Assembly: GCF_001039355.2 (NCBI RefSeq)
Contig: NW_019773881.1
Location: forward strand, 7,420 to 69,419
Reading direction: 5' to 3'
Length of the DNA stretch: 62,000 bases
DNA from: Lingula anatina
Lineage: Eukaryota; Brachiopoda; Lingulata; Lingulida; Lingulidae
Below the pieces are notes generated by a model. It did not search any database and was not told the DNA's origin. It was given only the letters and a program-made list of their open reading frames with translations. Shown piece after piece: positions 25,559 to 51,013 of this stretch. The translations under genes were made by a program, and so were the position numbers. The stretch's first letter is position 1, and each line of letters opens with the position of its first letter.

Positions 25559-25732
25559 TTTGTGCATTGGTTTTGTTTGGTAATTTGTTTCTAACCTGAT
25601 TTCCTAGAGTGGACTTTTCACGCTCTAATGGCAATATATGTATAGGTCTTATGCACACAAAAGAGGTCATTTGATCGCAGGAAATCCACTCTAAAAATCA
25701 GGTTAAAATTTCCAAATAAAACCAATGCACAA
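25559..25732. mobile_element. foldback (MITE-like) element
   Basis: Arms of about 55 nt at 25559-25618 and 25680-25732 are inverted copies: TTGTGCATTGGTTTTGTTTG and CTAACCTGATTT on the left read as CAAATAAAACCAATGCACAA and AAATCAGGTTAA on the right. The loop is about 60 nt with no coding capacity. No target duplication could be assigned. Confidence 0.65.
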
Positions 25733-26643
25733 AACAGAAGGCTAAGATAGCTTTTCGGATTTTTGATTCCAGCTAGGTCGAAATATTTAAGGGTTTTGGT
25801 AAAAACAAGCCCGAGATCTGGAAGATCAAAAAGACCTAAACGCTTACCGTACACCTTTTTTTGTAGCAGCAGTTTTACAGTTTTACGTGATGTGTATTTA
25901 ACGGAATTATTAGTAAAAAGTGATGTCTTATAAGAAGGTTTAATACAAAATTGGCACCGATCTCAGTGCTCGTCAATAGATTCATCTGAATATACAGTAT
26001 CCAGACTGCCTTTGCGGCTATCGAACATACTACATGTTGTTGACAGACTTGTGTTCGTCTCAAAATGAGATATCGTTACATCGAATTCAAATACCACGCT
26101 CGGTTTGAAATAGTTGATACGCACACGTACAGCATATATTGGGTGGATAAATGGAAACGTCTCGTTTCTCAAATATTATAGACCATAATTCAACAAAATT
26201 TCACATTACACTACCTCATGATATTGCGTCTTCAGCACATACATTTTTTCTTAATATCCTTAGTATCAAGAAATGTTATTCCGTTATTCACTGAAGCAGA
26301 ATCATGTAGTAGTATAAAGTGATGTTTCGCATAATAAGTTATCAAAGACCAAATTTCTGGACGTTTTCTTCGTGCGATACGTATCATTGCAAAACAAGCT
26401 ATCACAGGATTGTGGTATGAAAATTTTTTCTAAAGATATTTATAACATTTTCATAACACTCGACTCTTTTTTTGACATTCTATGATATTTTGTCTTTCAA
26501 AAGTCAGTAAGAAACACAATAACATATGGACATGTATTTCAAGGCATTATGGACGTGAACTGCCCAAGCGAACAGTTAATACATCACTGCAGGTGCGCTA
26601 AATGCTCTGAGAACATTACACTTTGAACTGATATTTCATGGAA

Positions 26644-28921
26644 TCAATGAACATTAACAACGTTTGATGTCCATAAAATTCTTACTTTTCTAGTCGCAAC
26701 CCCCATTTTTTCTTCAAAATATACCACATTTTGGCTCTGCCCATCACTTTCAATATCGCTCGGAGGAATATGTACTAACTTGGTACCGAACAGGACACAG
26801 GCCCCTCCTTCGGGTCGGAAGGTAAAACCTTCACAGTCGAACCTACTGGCACATAATATTGCACACTGTAGCTTTGTGACGTGTGTTGTAATTCCAATGC
26901 TATGCTTGCTGTCAGGAAAAGAACCACTTAAAAGTCTGCCATACAGGTATGATTTTTTCTTCGGCTGGCTGCAAACTGAAAGGAACAAATTTCAAAACTT
27001 ACATTTTGGGTAGCTAGTTCTTGCAATGGGTAAATCAGTAAGGGAAGCCCAGCTTTCTTTTCCTTAGAACCGTCTTTAATTCTGTGAGTTTTGGAAATTT
27101 TGAATAGCAAATTAAAAACTCCAGTGGTTGCATTGGAAACCGCTTAGTTTGGTTCAGAACTACTCCATGCCTTGAAGATCATAAACACACCAAAACTTAC
27201 CTTTTGGCGTTGCAGTTGTGTCTTCAAACGATGTAGCTGTAGTTGTTGTTGCTGTTGTTGTTAATGATATTGTTGTTATCTCTTGCCTTGTGGTTGTCTC
27301 CTCTACTTGGATTGTTGTTATCTCATGCGTTGCTGTTGTCTCTTCCGTTGTTGTTGTTGTTGTCTCTTCTAATGGCGTTGTTGTTATTTCTTGCGTTGTT
27401 TTTGTCTCTTCTAATGACGTTGTTGTTAACTCTTGCGTTGTTGTTGTTGCCTCTTCCTTTGTTGTTGTTGTTGTTGTATCGTCTAATGGCGCTGATGTTA
27501 TTTCTTGCGTTGTTGTTGTTGTTGTCTCTTCAGTTGTTGTTGTTGTCGTCTTTTCCGTCGTCGTTGTTGCCTCTTCCGTTATTGTTGTTGTCTCTTCCAA
27601 TGATGGCAGGACAGAGCGATCAAATGCGTAGAAATTCCAGGGTTGACCACTCGGGGTTACGAAAGTTCCAGTTTGCACACTCAAAGCTTCACACTTCCCT
27701 CCAGTACTCCTATGATTTATAGCTACGCATTCAGTGATCCGCTCGCATTTTGCTTTGCAATCACTCAGGCCAGTGTTTGAATTGTCTGGTTCTAGTATAG
27801 AACCAGAGTCGTCTAGTTTCACTCCAGAGGTCTCTGTCCAACCTGTGAACAGATGCAATCCTAAATCATAGACAGATCCAGGGGACGAATAAGGAACCCT
27901 GCTATTTTCAAACAGAATCTCTACAAGTTCTAGATTTCATTTATGCTCAATACCGTCAAAATAAGTACAGTCATTTTCATTACTTTGCAGATCTGTCTCT
28001 TCTAATGAAAAATGCACAGAACAATAAAATGTGTAGAAACCTCAATATGGACCACTGAACCCAAAGAAGAGTAAAAAAGAGTACAGACTGAAATTGAGAA
28101 ACCAGCTTTCCACCCTCCCAAATAGCCCAAAATACCATGTCTTACACGCACGTACTAAATTTCACTGACAGTAGGGTTTTGGGACCAAAAAAGCTTACTG
28201 ACTTATTAGTCATTCTCTTTTCATACTGACATTCTTGAATAATATGAGCAAATATCCATCTTAAACTACACATGTACAACACGACGGAGAAACAGAGATA
28301 GGGACTATAAACATACCAGTACTGCGTTTGTGTCTTTGGCTGCCATGGTTGGAGCTGCCCTCCGACTCGACTGCGTGCGCCAGCAATCTATCCGTACTGC
28401 CTGTGATAAACGATGTGCCAATTAATTGAATTATTTAAAGGAAAAAAACTGTTAGTGTGACATGGTTGCATCAACCCTTGTTATGTTTTTATCAAGAATT
28501 ATTAAAAAAAAAAATTTGACAGCCAAATTTGGATTAATCAGAATATGGTCAAAGAGATTATATTGTAAAACAACCAAAGAAGACAATGTGGTTTTACATA
28601 TATTTGTAGCATTTATATCGCACATACATACCATGCAATATTTTAAAAATATTTTTATACGCTATATTCGTAAAAAAATTATTAAACCTATCATGGTATC
28701 CGTTTGAATATACTAATTTACGTAGACAATGAATTTGACGAAATGATCGTAAGTAAGTTAAAGGCACAGAGGCCTTCATTTGTATCGACGAAGGTTTTAC
28801 TATGAAAATAGCTTAAATTTATCAAGCGTTTGATAATTGAACTATGTATTCCTAACTCACCATGGTAAAAATCCACAATACAAATGCTCACGAGGAGTAG
28901 CAGCAAAAATCTTGAGGGCAT
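26644..28921 (-). CDS. secreted protein with two PAN/apple-like domains and a Thr-rich linker (372 aa)
   Basis: Four exons: 28921-28861, 28400-28317, 27842-27201, 26975-26644; every junction is phase 1 and the stop is in exon 4. Exon 1 is a signal peptide (MPSRFLLLLLVSICIVDF). Exon 2 is a short spacer ending in a furin-type RHKR (43-46), so it looks like a propeptide. Exon 3 gives a PAN/apple-like domain (about 49-128, with CKAKCERITECVAINHRS and later FYAFDR), then about 130 residues of Thr/Glu repeats such as EETTTTTTQEITT, mucin-like and likely O-glycosylated. Exon 4 holds a second PAN-like domain (LQCAILCASRFDCEGFTF, then ACVLFG). PAN domains bind proteins or carbohydrates. The expected role is an extracellular adhesive, mucus or immune protein; no family name can be given. 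No membrane anchor is seen. A GTAAGA donor inside exon 4 (26685) allows another 3' end. Confidence 0.72.
27222..27600 (-). repeat. (AAC/ACA)-rich coding repeat encoding the Thr-rich linker
   Basis: TTG/GTT trinucleotide runs on the plus strand are ACA/ACG codon runs in the PAN gene. The long Leu- and Val-rich open frames on the plus strand here are shadows of this repeat. Repeat length should vary between alleles. Confidence 0.75.
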
Positions 28922-29680
28922 AACCAATTTTTATCACAGGTTGTTGGTGGAACAACGGTATGTCTCAGCGCTAATAGCATCACTAACATATAGCGTCAGC
29001 GGGCCTGCTAATATCCATGTTTAAGATACAACCATGTGCGTCCATTTCCTAGTTACATGTTTAACAGCCCTGATATTTCGATCAAACGCTCCTAGAATAC
29101 CAACCTTCGAGCGTGTCACCGTGCCCTGCAAATACTATTGTGCAGTAGGCAATCAATGGCAGGTACATAAAAACTCCTCTCGCGGATGCCACTTCCGATT
29201 CTTTTTGAGGAAGATTCTAAAGCTGCAAACATTTGATAAATGGAGAACCGTTCGGTGTTAATCCATGAAGTTTTTCTTACCGATTGACTTTTCCGCCTCC
29301 ACGCATGTTCATTAGCGAACATCATTTCTGTGCAAACCTGTAAAAGTACTTTCCAATTAAAAAGGAACGGTCATACACATCGTTGGTTTAGTGCCATTTA
29401 TCATTTATGGTCGCATTTTGTATATAATGCAGTGTCGGTTAACTTTAAGGCAGTTCAGACACATTTGCTGTTTTTTCCTACATAAAAAAATTCATACTTA
29501 ATAACTGATACTTTGTAATCAGACTGGCTTATTTTGATCTATATTTTTCCATACTTTGGGAGGCTTATGGTAAGCAAATATAATTAGTATAACTGATATG
29601 TTATTGCGTTTTTTTTCTGTGTAGCTTTCTTCATAACTATATGGATATATTTCACTTTGCCTACGTCAACTATGTGCTAT

Positions 29681-29681
29681 A

Positions 29682-29732
<51 letters not shown>

Positions 29733-29734
29733 AA
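29681..29734. repeat. (AAAT)n microsatellite
   Basis: Tetranucleotide run of about 54 nt. Confidence 0.95.
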
Positions 29735-30641
29735 AGCAAACTATTTAAAATTTGAGTAGTAATATGATAGTATTTGAGTATGGCCTGGATATCATCCTTG
29801 GCATATTGTGTTTTCTATATCTACATTCACCTATAAGATTCTTCACCACTCAATTCAAAGCATTTATACGTAGCACATAATTTTACTTAGAGTCAATTAA
29901 GCATATACCGGTTGGCACTCATGGCTCTTAAGTGGTAGAAAACCCAACTTCCTACAACCTTTATGGAACATACATAAAATTTGTTAAATTGGCTAACAAT
30001 TGGGAGTAGTGGTCAGTGAAAACAAGGCAGCTGAACTGTCAAAATGTAAAATAATAATAATAATAATGATAAATAAATAAATAAAATGTAAAAACGTTGA
30101 AAGTGCACAAAATAGGGTCTTTGTCTGTTTATGCAATATTACATAATGTTTATCAGCATAATATTTCACCAACAATTTTAATTATGCACAGAAAAAGTTA
30201 CTAGTACAGGAGTACAGGACCTTGGGAGTTCGCAGACACATTTAAAATATATGTCAGTGTGGGGAAAATGAAAACTTCAGGCTGATTTTCGAAATTGAGC
30301 TGTTTTTTTAGTCCTAATAATCATTTGAGTTTGAGGATGAAAAGTAACACGGTTATCCTTTCATGGTGTTAACGTTGGCATTTCAAAATATATTTTGTCA
30401 ATTTTGATGCATTATTACTTTTTTCTTAAAATAGCATTTATCACTACCAGTTCTTAATTAGACCTACAGAAATGGGTTTCAGGATCATGGGAGTTCAAAG
30501 TTAAAAACTGAAAATGCCCATGTATGATAATGAAAAATTAAAAGAAGAAAGAAAAAAGGCACAACTTTTAGATAAAGAATCCAATCTGGCCAGTTTGCGT
30601 CCTCAAGCTGTACTTTATTCCTAAAATCCACTGTTTACGAT

Positions 30642-30712
30642 TAAAAGTGCACGGCGACGCCGACAGATGCAGGTGATGGATGTATGTAGACACGATGTGT
30701 TTGTACATATAA
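30642..30712 (+). repeat. dispersed repeat R1, copy 3
   Basis: AAAGTGCACGGCGACG matches copy 1 exactly, then TGCAGGTGATGG and a GACACGATGTGT block. Upstream, 30283-30376 (GCTGATTTTCGAAATTGAGC, then TCATGGTGTTAACG) also resembles 40-135 beside copy 1, so the element is longer than its GC-rich core. Confidence 0.6.
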
Positions 30713-32495
30713 AGAGGCCGTTGTTACAGGAATGGTAGTCTGCTGGGAACCGCAGTCTGTTCTTCATTACTTTGTACAGGTGACATTCGTCCCATATACA
30801 TACTTACATGTACCGGTACCCCAATTTTCCGACTAACCCAAACCTGTACTACTCATATTTGACCCCTGACTTCCATCTCAAGGACAACCATTTCTGTCAC
30901 ACCGGTGTCTCCCTTCATACGTACTTTCGAGCAGCGGCAGTAATCAGCAATACCCAGCTAGCGCCATAAAAATTGTATTCTCACTAAAATGTATCATACA
31001 GACACGCAATAGAAGTCAGTTTGGCTTGGGAAACAAGAGGCGCTTGTCCAATCACTTAGAATTTATTGCCGGAAAAGCGAGAACAATAATAACAATAGTC
31101 TACAAGCAAAATACCGGTGATGGGCCTATACAAATCCTAAATCATGTAAAATTACTGGAAATGTGGTGGGAGGAATAACCATCTGCTTTTTTTGTTCTGT
31201 GTTTTGATTTCGTTAATTCACTGAAGCTGATACACTGAAAACTATTTGTAGTAGACGACAAGAACAGATAAAAAAGGCCTTCTATGAACAGATTAAGCAC
31301 GAGCCGGTTAGAGACAGAAGTAAACACTACAGATGCACCCATCTACTGCCGTCATTACAGAAATTGTGGTAGTTGAGAATTGAAGTTGCGCTCGATGCAT
31401 TCAATGATAAAAAAATATTTATCGTCAGTAAAACAAGTAGGGTCCCGCTCTCACTTTCCACTCCCGCTTCAGATCTAGCATTATTCATAAGCTGTTACAG
31501 ATAATCGTGACACAATTTTATCAGGTTTTTTTTCAACATGTAACTAAAGCAACATGTCTATGGGGGAAATAACCTGACTGTTTCAATAAACTAAAGGAAG
31601 AACATATCATGAATAAATGAGTAAAATAAATGAATGCGGCTGTATTTTGATTTTCAGAATGAATGCAAAAATGACATTATATATGTAATCAAGTGAATTA
31701 TAGGCCTAAGAAGGGAAGGAGCCTGCGTGTGTTGAATTTGCTCTGAATATGGACGTATCCTCTGTAGAGTTCACAAATATAATTCCCAGACATTTTAATT
31801 AATTTGATTAGAGTAGCTTGCTTGTGCAATTGACTTGTTTTATGGCCTTACCTGTAATTATGTAACTTAAGTGGACGTGTGCAATTTGAATAATTAAAAT
31901 TAGTATGTACCGCCAAATAATGCAGCACAGAATCCACTGATAAGAAATATTGTATAAAAGACGTTCAGAATTAATATCGGGGGGCAGACTGAAGAAGACT
32001 CGAAGGTGACCGCTCGACAGAGCCATGGGAGACGGCTTGGAAGTTGGAGACTTCACGTAGAACATGTAGTTAGAGAGCGTCAACTAATAAACCATTAAAC
32101 TGGTCATTATGTGGACTTGGGTTTTCTTTGCGCGACCTCACGTAAATCTGACACGAACCGTGGAATCTTTCGATCGCGTTATCCACTAAATAAGTCTAAA
32201 ACGTAATGTCCTATTTCGAGCCCACGCTTGAATTAAGCGTACAAAATTATATAAGTTTAGGACATTCATCTCATATGTATATGTAAAGGTACATAACACT
32301 CAGACATATTGAATATGCGTTTAATTCAGTCTAAGCACACATCAGTTAGTTGAAATTATACATATCAGTTGTAGGGGTTATTCACCACCAGGCTTCTTCA
32401 TGAGACGCATTAATTAGTTCGCTCGAAACGGCTGCTGTTTGAAGGAAAGGACTGATATCAGGATTATTTGAAGAGGTCCGCAGATGCGAAGCCGC

Positions 32496-32523
32496 CCCCC
32501 CCCCCCCCCACACACACACACAC
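32496..32523. repeat. poly(C) then (CA)n tract
   Basis: About 15 C followed by CA repeats. Confidence 0.9.
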
Positions 32524-32660
32524 TTGGCGTGGGATTCGGGGCCCGATGAAGGCCCCGCAAAAATGTCGTATTTGAAAGGGCGAACGGTGCCATTTGGTAC
32601 GGTTTAGAACTGTGATTCAGCTAGTCAAAATTCTAATTTCAAGAGGGGACCAGAAATCGA

Positions 32661-32689
32661 AGGGGGGTCAGGATCCCCCTGACCCCCCT
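32661..32689. repeat. GC-rich 12-bp stem hairpin
   Basis: AGGGGGGTCAGG and its exact reverse complement CCTGACCCCCCT are separated by 5 nt; CTAGATCCGCC follows. GC-rich ends of this type are often seen at transposon termini, but no partner end was located. Confidence 0.45.
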
Positions 32690-32789
32690 CTAGATCCGCC
32701 ATTGGATATGACATGTGTTGGTACCTACTCTCTGACCACAGGATCTACTGGTGGTCTGTTTAAAAATTTATATTGTCGGACACAGTGGG

Positions 32790-32994
32790 ATTTGATGATC
32801 ATTGGGAATACATTCCTCGCCAGACATACCCTATTTTACGTAATGCAAGTCAAGCATGGCCCCAAGCTTACTCCAGATGTCCAGAATACACCCAACCTCG
32901 TCTGTATTCTCCTGTGCTGCCGAGCCTACGTTTAAGGGGCGGGCAGGTACAGGGGCAGGGTAGTTACATAAGTGCAAACAAACTGATCGGGTGA
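32790..32994 (+). other. orphan coding-like open frame (possible isolated exon)
   Basis: An open frame reading GFDDHWEYIPRQTYP and ending ISANKLIG before TGA has a complex, protein-like composition in otherwise AT-rich spacer. A weak acceptor (GACACAG) precedes it. No upstream exon, start codon or domain was found. It could be a terminal exon of an unseen gene, a gene fragment or chance. Confidence 0.2.
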
Positions 32995-33307
32995 ATTCCC
33001 ACAGAGGCCTATACTTTAATATTTTGTATACTATTTTAGAACCTCCTAATAACAGAAGGTATAATTTAGTACCCCTTTCAACTAAAATCTGAAATTAAAA
33101 GGTTTAAAATTAGTCTTTAATTAATGTCTGTTGAAGAATAAAAGCAAATTTCACCTTTGGTGTCACTTAAAAACAAACAAACAAACAAACAGACAGACTA
33201 ATTACTTGAAGGAAAAAATATAAACCTGGATTTTAAAACACTAGCTATAATTTTGACGTTTTCAAGAGATCTTATAAGAACACGCACATGCAAGTTCTAT
33301 GTTTTTT

Positions 33308-33350
33308 CCTTTTATTTATTTATTTATTTATTTATTTTTTTTTGGGGGGG
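33308..33350. repeat. (TTTA)n, poly(T) and poly(G) tract
   Basis: TTTA repeats pass into about ten T and then eight G. Confidence 0.9.
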
Positions 33351-34244
33351 GATGTCACGGGAAATAGTCAGGCCATCAGACGTGGATCGCTGATGAATAG
33401 CGCGTTTAATATCGACAGTTAAGTTAATTTTACTAGGTAAAGTACGTAATTACTTTACAAAGTAATTTGACATTGTCTGTAATAAAAGAAAAATTATTTG
33501 AGGTAGGCAATTATGTGGCGAATTTTTTTCGCAAAACGTCAACACTGTGATTGGGTAAATTGATATTTTACTTTTAAAAAGAAAAATTCCTCGGCATTAT
33601 TCAGATATGAAGATAATTCATTAATTAATCAATTATAAACATGTTAGATTGAAGCCCAATTGAAATCTGAATATTGAAAGACTTTTTTACCACGACTTTT
33701 CCTGCTGGGCCTCTATTTTCTCCTCCGGTATCGGTATAAAACCACACTTCTTGTGTGTCTACATTTTAAAACGAATTTGTGAAGGCCCTAAATTTAAGCC
33801 AAAAGGCCAACAAGTTGAATTTAAATTTATCTAGATCTAAATAGCTAACGGTTACGATTAAAAAGTTGATCAAATAAATTTACTCTTACAAACTAGATTT
33901 TTCTTTTTTTTTCTTTCTCTCTTTTTTTTAAAGTTTTTTTTTTTTCGGAATACTTTTCTTTGTATATTTCGGGACTTTGGGGCCACCATAGAAAAGGAAG
34001 TGCGCGATTGGAAACGGAAGTTTTGTATCTGACATCTGACTCGCGACCTAAATCCGCAAGAAAAAAATACGCATGTTTATTTAAAAAGACACTTTTATTC
34101 ATACAATAAAAATGTACTAAAATGCAGATATGTAATATTAATTTGTAAATTTAAGGTGTTTCATGGTAATAAATGTAATTTAGCATTGCATATAAACTCC
34201 CGAGTTTGCGTACGAGTTGGCGGAGTAATCAACTCGAATTGATC

Positions 34245-34250
34245 CACGTG
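34245..34250. promoter_or_regulatory. E-box CACGTG upstream of HECTD2
   Basis: Palindromic CACGTG 115 nt before the HECTD2 start codon. Whether a bHLH or USF/MYC-type factor uses it cannot be seen from sequence. Confidence 0.3.
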
Positions 34251-34271
34251 AGACTACTTTTGTATACAAAC

Positions 34272-34292
34272 ATGGCTGTCAATGTCAGCTGA
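34272..34292 (+). promoter_or_regulatory. short upstream ORF in the HECTD2 leader
   Basis: ATG GCT GTC AAT GTC AGC TGA encodes a six-residue peptide and ends 72 nt before the main ATG. If transcription starts upstream it could dampen translation. Confidence 0.3.
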
Positions 34293-34364
34293 ATACCGTG
34301 TCCGGCGGAATTATCGGGTAGTTTTTCAATTTAAAATGTAGGAACCATAGCTATAGTTATTTAA

Positions 34365-49070
<14,706 letters not shown>

Positions 49071-51013
49071 AGATACTGGAAAAAACTTTCCTGTTGACAT
49101 TGAAGATTTCACATGCATAATTTTATTTTGCAATAATTAGATAAGTCAGGATACGAGTCATGTTCTTTCATCTGGTCTGTTCTGAAAAAAGAAATTGAAA
49201 TTGATAGCAGGATGTAACATTTTGATTAATGATAATATCACTGTTGTCTTTCACTGCATGTATTAAGGGACATAATAGTGCCAGCACTTGCTCTGTTCTG
49301 TTAGCAAGAAGTATCACAAAAGGCACAAAGTTGTGATGAAGAGAGTTCTATATTCTTCACATTTTAAGTTTCGATATCTATCACAATTTATTTATTAAAA
49401 GTTAAGCTAATTGATCACTACCTTTTGAGAAGTGTAATGTTGGCAACTCACAAGGTGTTAATCCTTTTTTCTGTAAAGCAGAAGTGGTTTCCACGATTTA
49501 AGTGGAAAGTGACATAGTTGTGGGGATTATATGTTCTAATTGGATTCAAGGAAACTTTCCAGGTGGTAATCAGAGAACTGACTAAACCCAGAGCCCCTTG
49601 CATGTGTTAAAAATCAGAACTGTTCGTCTGATCAAAGAACTGGATGGTAATATAAGACAAGTAAGAGAGGGGGTGGGCACAAATGTGATATATCTATGAA
49701 TCTCATTTACGAGTTGATGTGCAATATTAGAATTTTAAAATGTCATATTTGACTGGGGACAAATAATTCGTCAAGTATTTTGTTATATCTGTGAGGACTT
49801 AAGTTATACATATTTTAAAAAGAGTTATTTATTTTACAAATGCATCATACAAATGTTCTATATGCCATTGAGCAACCTTGCAATCATGTGCAGCATGAAG
49901 CATGAATGGACTGTGTTGTAAAAACACTGGATTTTTTCAGGTTTACTGAAAGTTATATACACTATTATTATTATTTACAAAATTGTCCAAAGCACAGATT
50001 TTTCCCCTGTAAGAGTGTAACATTCCATATTCAACAACTGGAGGAATAAAAAAAATTCACTTAATTTAGTTGTATGTTTTTTTTTTGTGCTTATATACAT
50101 TTATATTTTTAAAAAAATTGACTACATATTTGTAGGCTTTCAAACACAATATCTTAGAGATCAAGCTATACCAGTATGTTCTGAGAGATTGACTATAACA
50201 CAAGAGTCGCCTAAAAGGAGCTCCCATGCTCAACAAGCCAAGTGAAGTCCTCTGTATTGTAATTACATGGTAGAACTTCAAAACTTTTAGTGCAGCAGTT
50301 TCGCAAAGGTAAAATGCTTGGTGTGGAAAGGCATCATATCTCAATACTTGGCAGGCAATTCAGGTTCAAGTTACTACACACAAAGGAAGATCTTGGAGCA
50401 CACATTTGAGAACAAAGCCAAGGCAGTGAGATTTTGACGCCTTCTGCCATGTCGTATTAGGTGTGACCATTGCTGCAGTAATGCTAAAATTTTTACAATG
50501 TAGTATTTTTGATGAGAAAAAGGACTCATTTACCATAGGCAGACGCATCAACAATAAAGACATTTTGCTTTGTCTAAACAAAGTTTTCCCCTGTAGATTT
50601 TTCTTTTCTATAAGCATTATGTCTCAGAAGTTGCACATGAAAAAGAAAATAAGGGAAACGTTGTACTTTTCATTTTCTCTTTGATAACCAGTGTTACGAA
50701 ACATTAATAAGTGAACAAATATGTCTTAGAAAATATACAGGGCAAAGCTAAACTTTGCTACTGGTTGTAGCATACTTTTAATTGATCATATGACGCTCTA
50801 CTTGATATCTATTTGTAACTCAAAGTACAGAAAAAATACAATGAAAAAATATTAATTCATACATTTCTTTCTATGCAAAAACTGATCAACACAATATATA
50901 TCACTTTGCATTTTCTACATTAGATCATTTTTAACTATTTGTCAATGAGAAGAATTCAATTTATCGTCTTGTTAGATTCCAAACTGATTAAAACAAATAA
51001 TTGGTTTTAGAGT
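49071..51013. other. 3' UTR of HECTD2 and 3' flank of the convergent CUB-like gene
   Basis: No coding exon was seen. HECTD2's trailer probably runs to about 50.06 kb; the rest should belong to the trailer of the minus-strand gene ending at 51014. Low-complexity and AT-rich. Confidence 0.5.
50045..50050 (+). promoter_or_regulatory. candidate polyadenylation signal AATAAA of HECTD2
   Basis: AATAAA about 975 nt after the HECTD2 stop, followed by A- and T-rich sequence. Confidence 0.5.

Larger units (their letters stand above)
19462..26643. other. gene-poor intergenic region
   Basis: About 7 kb between two minus-strand genes. It contains R1 copy 2 (21011-21094), (TA)n at 21787-21851 and 24070-24116, (TTTA)n at 23296-23343 and a foldback element at 25559-25732. 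The open frames are short and lack splice-linked partners or domain motifs; I call no gene here. The proximal part upstream of 19461 should hold the nAChR promoter. Confidence 0.5.
28922..34364. other. intergenic region between the PAN gene and HECTD2
   Basis: About 5.4 kb with (AAAT)n at 29681-29734, R1 copy 3 (30642-30712), a C-run/(CA)n tract (32496-32523), a GC-rich hairpin (32661-32689), a coding-like orphan frame (32790-32994) and (TTTA)n at 33308-33343. A possible exon-like minus-strand stretch near 32080-31970 has no partner and is not called. Confidence 0.45.

Noticed and set aside
27218-27722. Long Val- and Leu-rich open frames on the plus strand
   Set aside because: They are antisense shadows of the ACA-repeat Thr-rich linker encoded on the minus strand.
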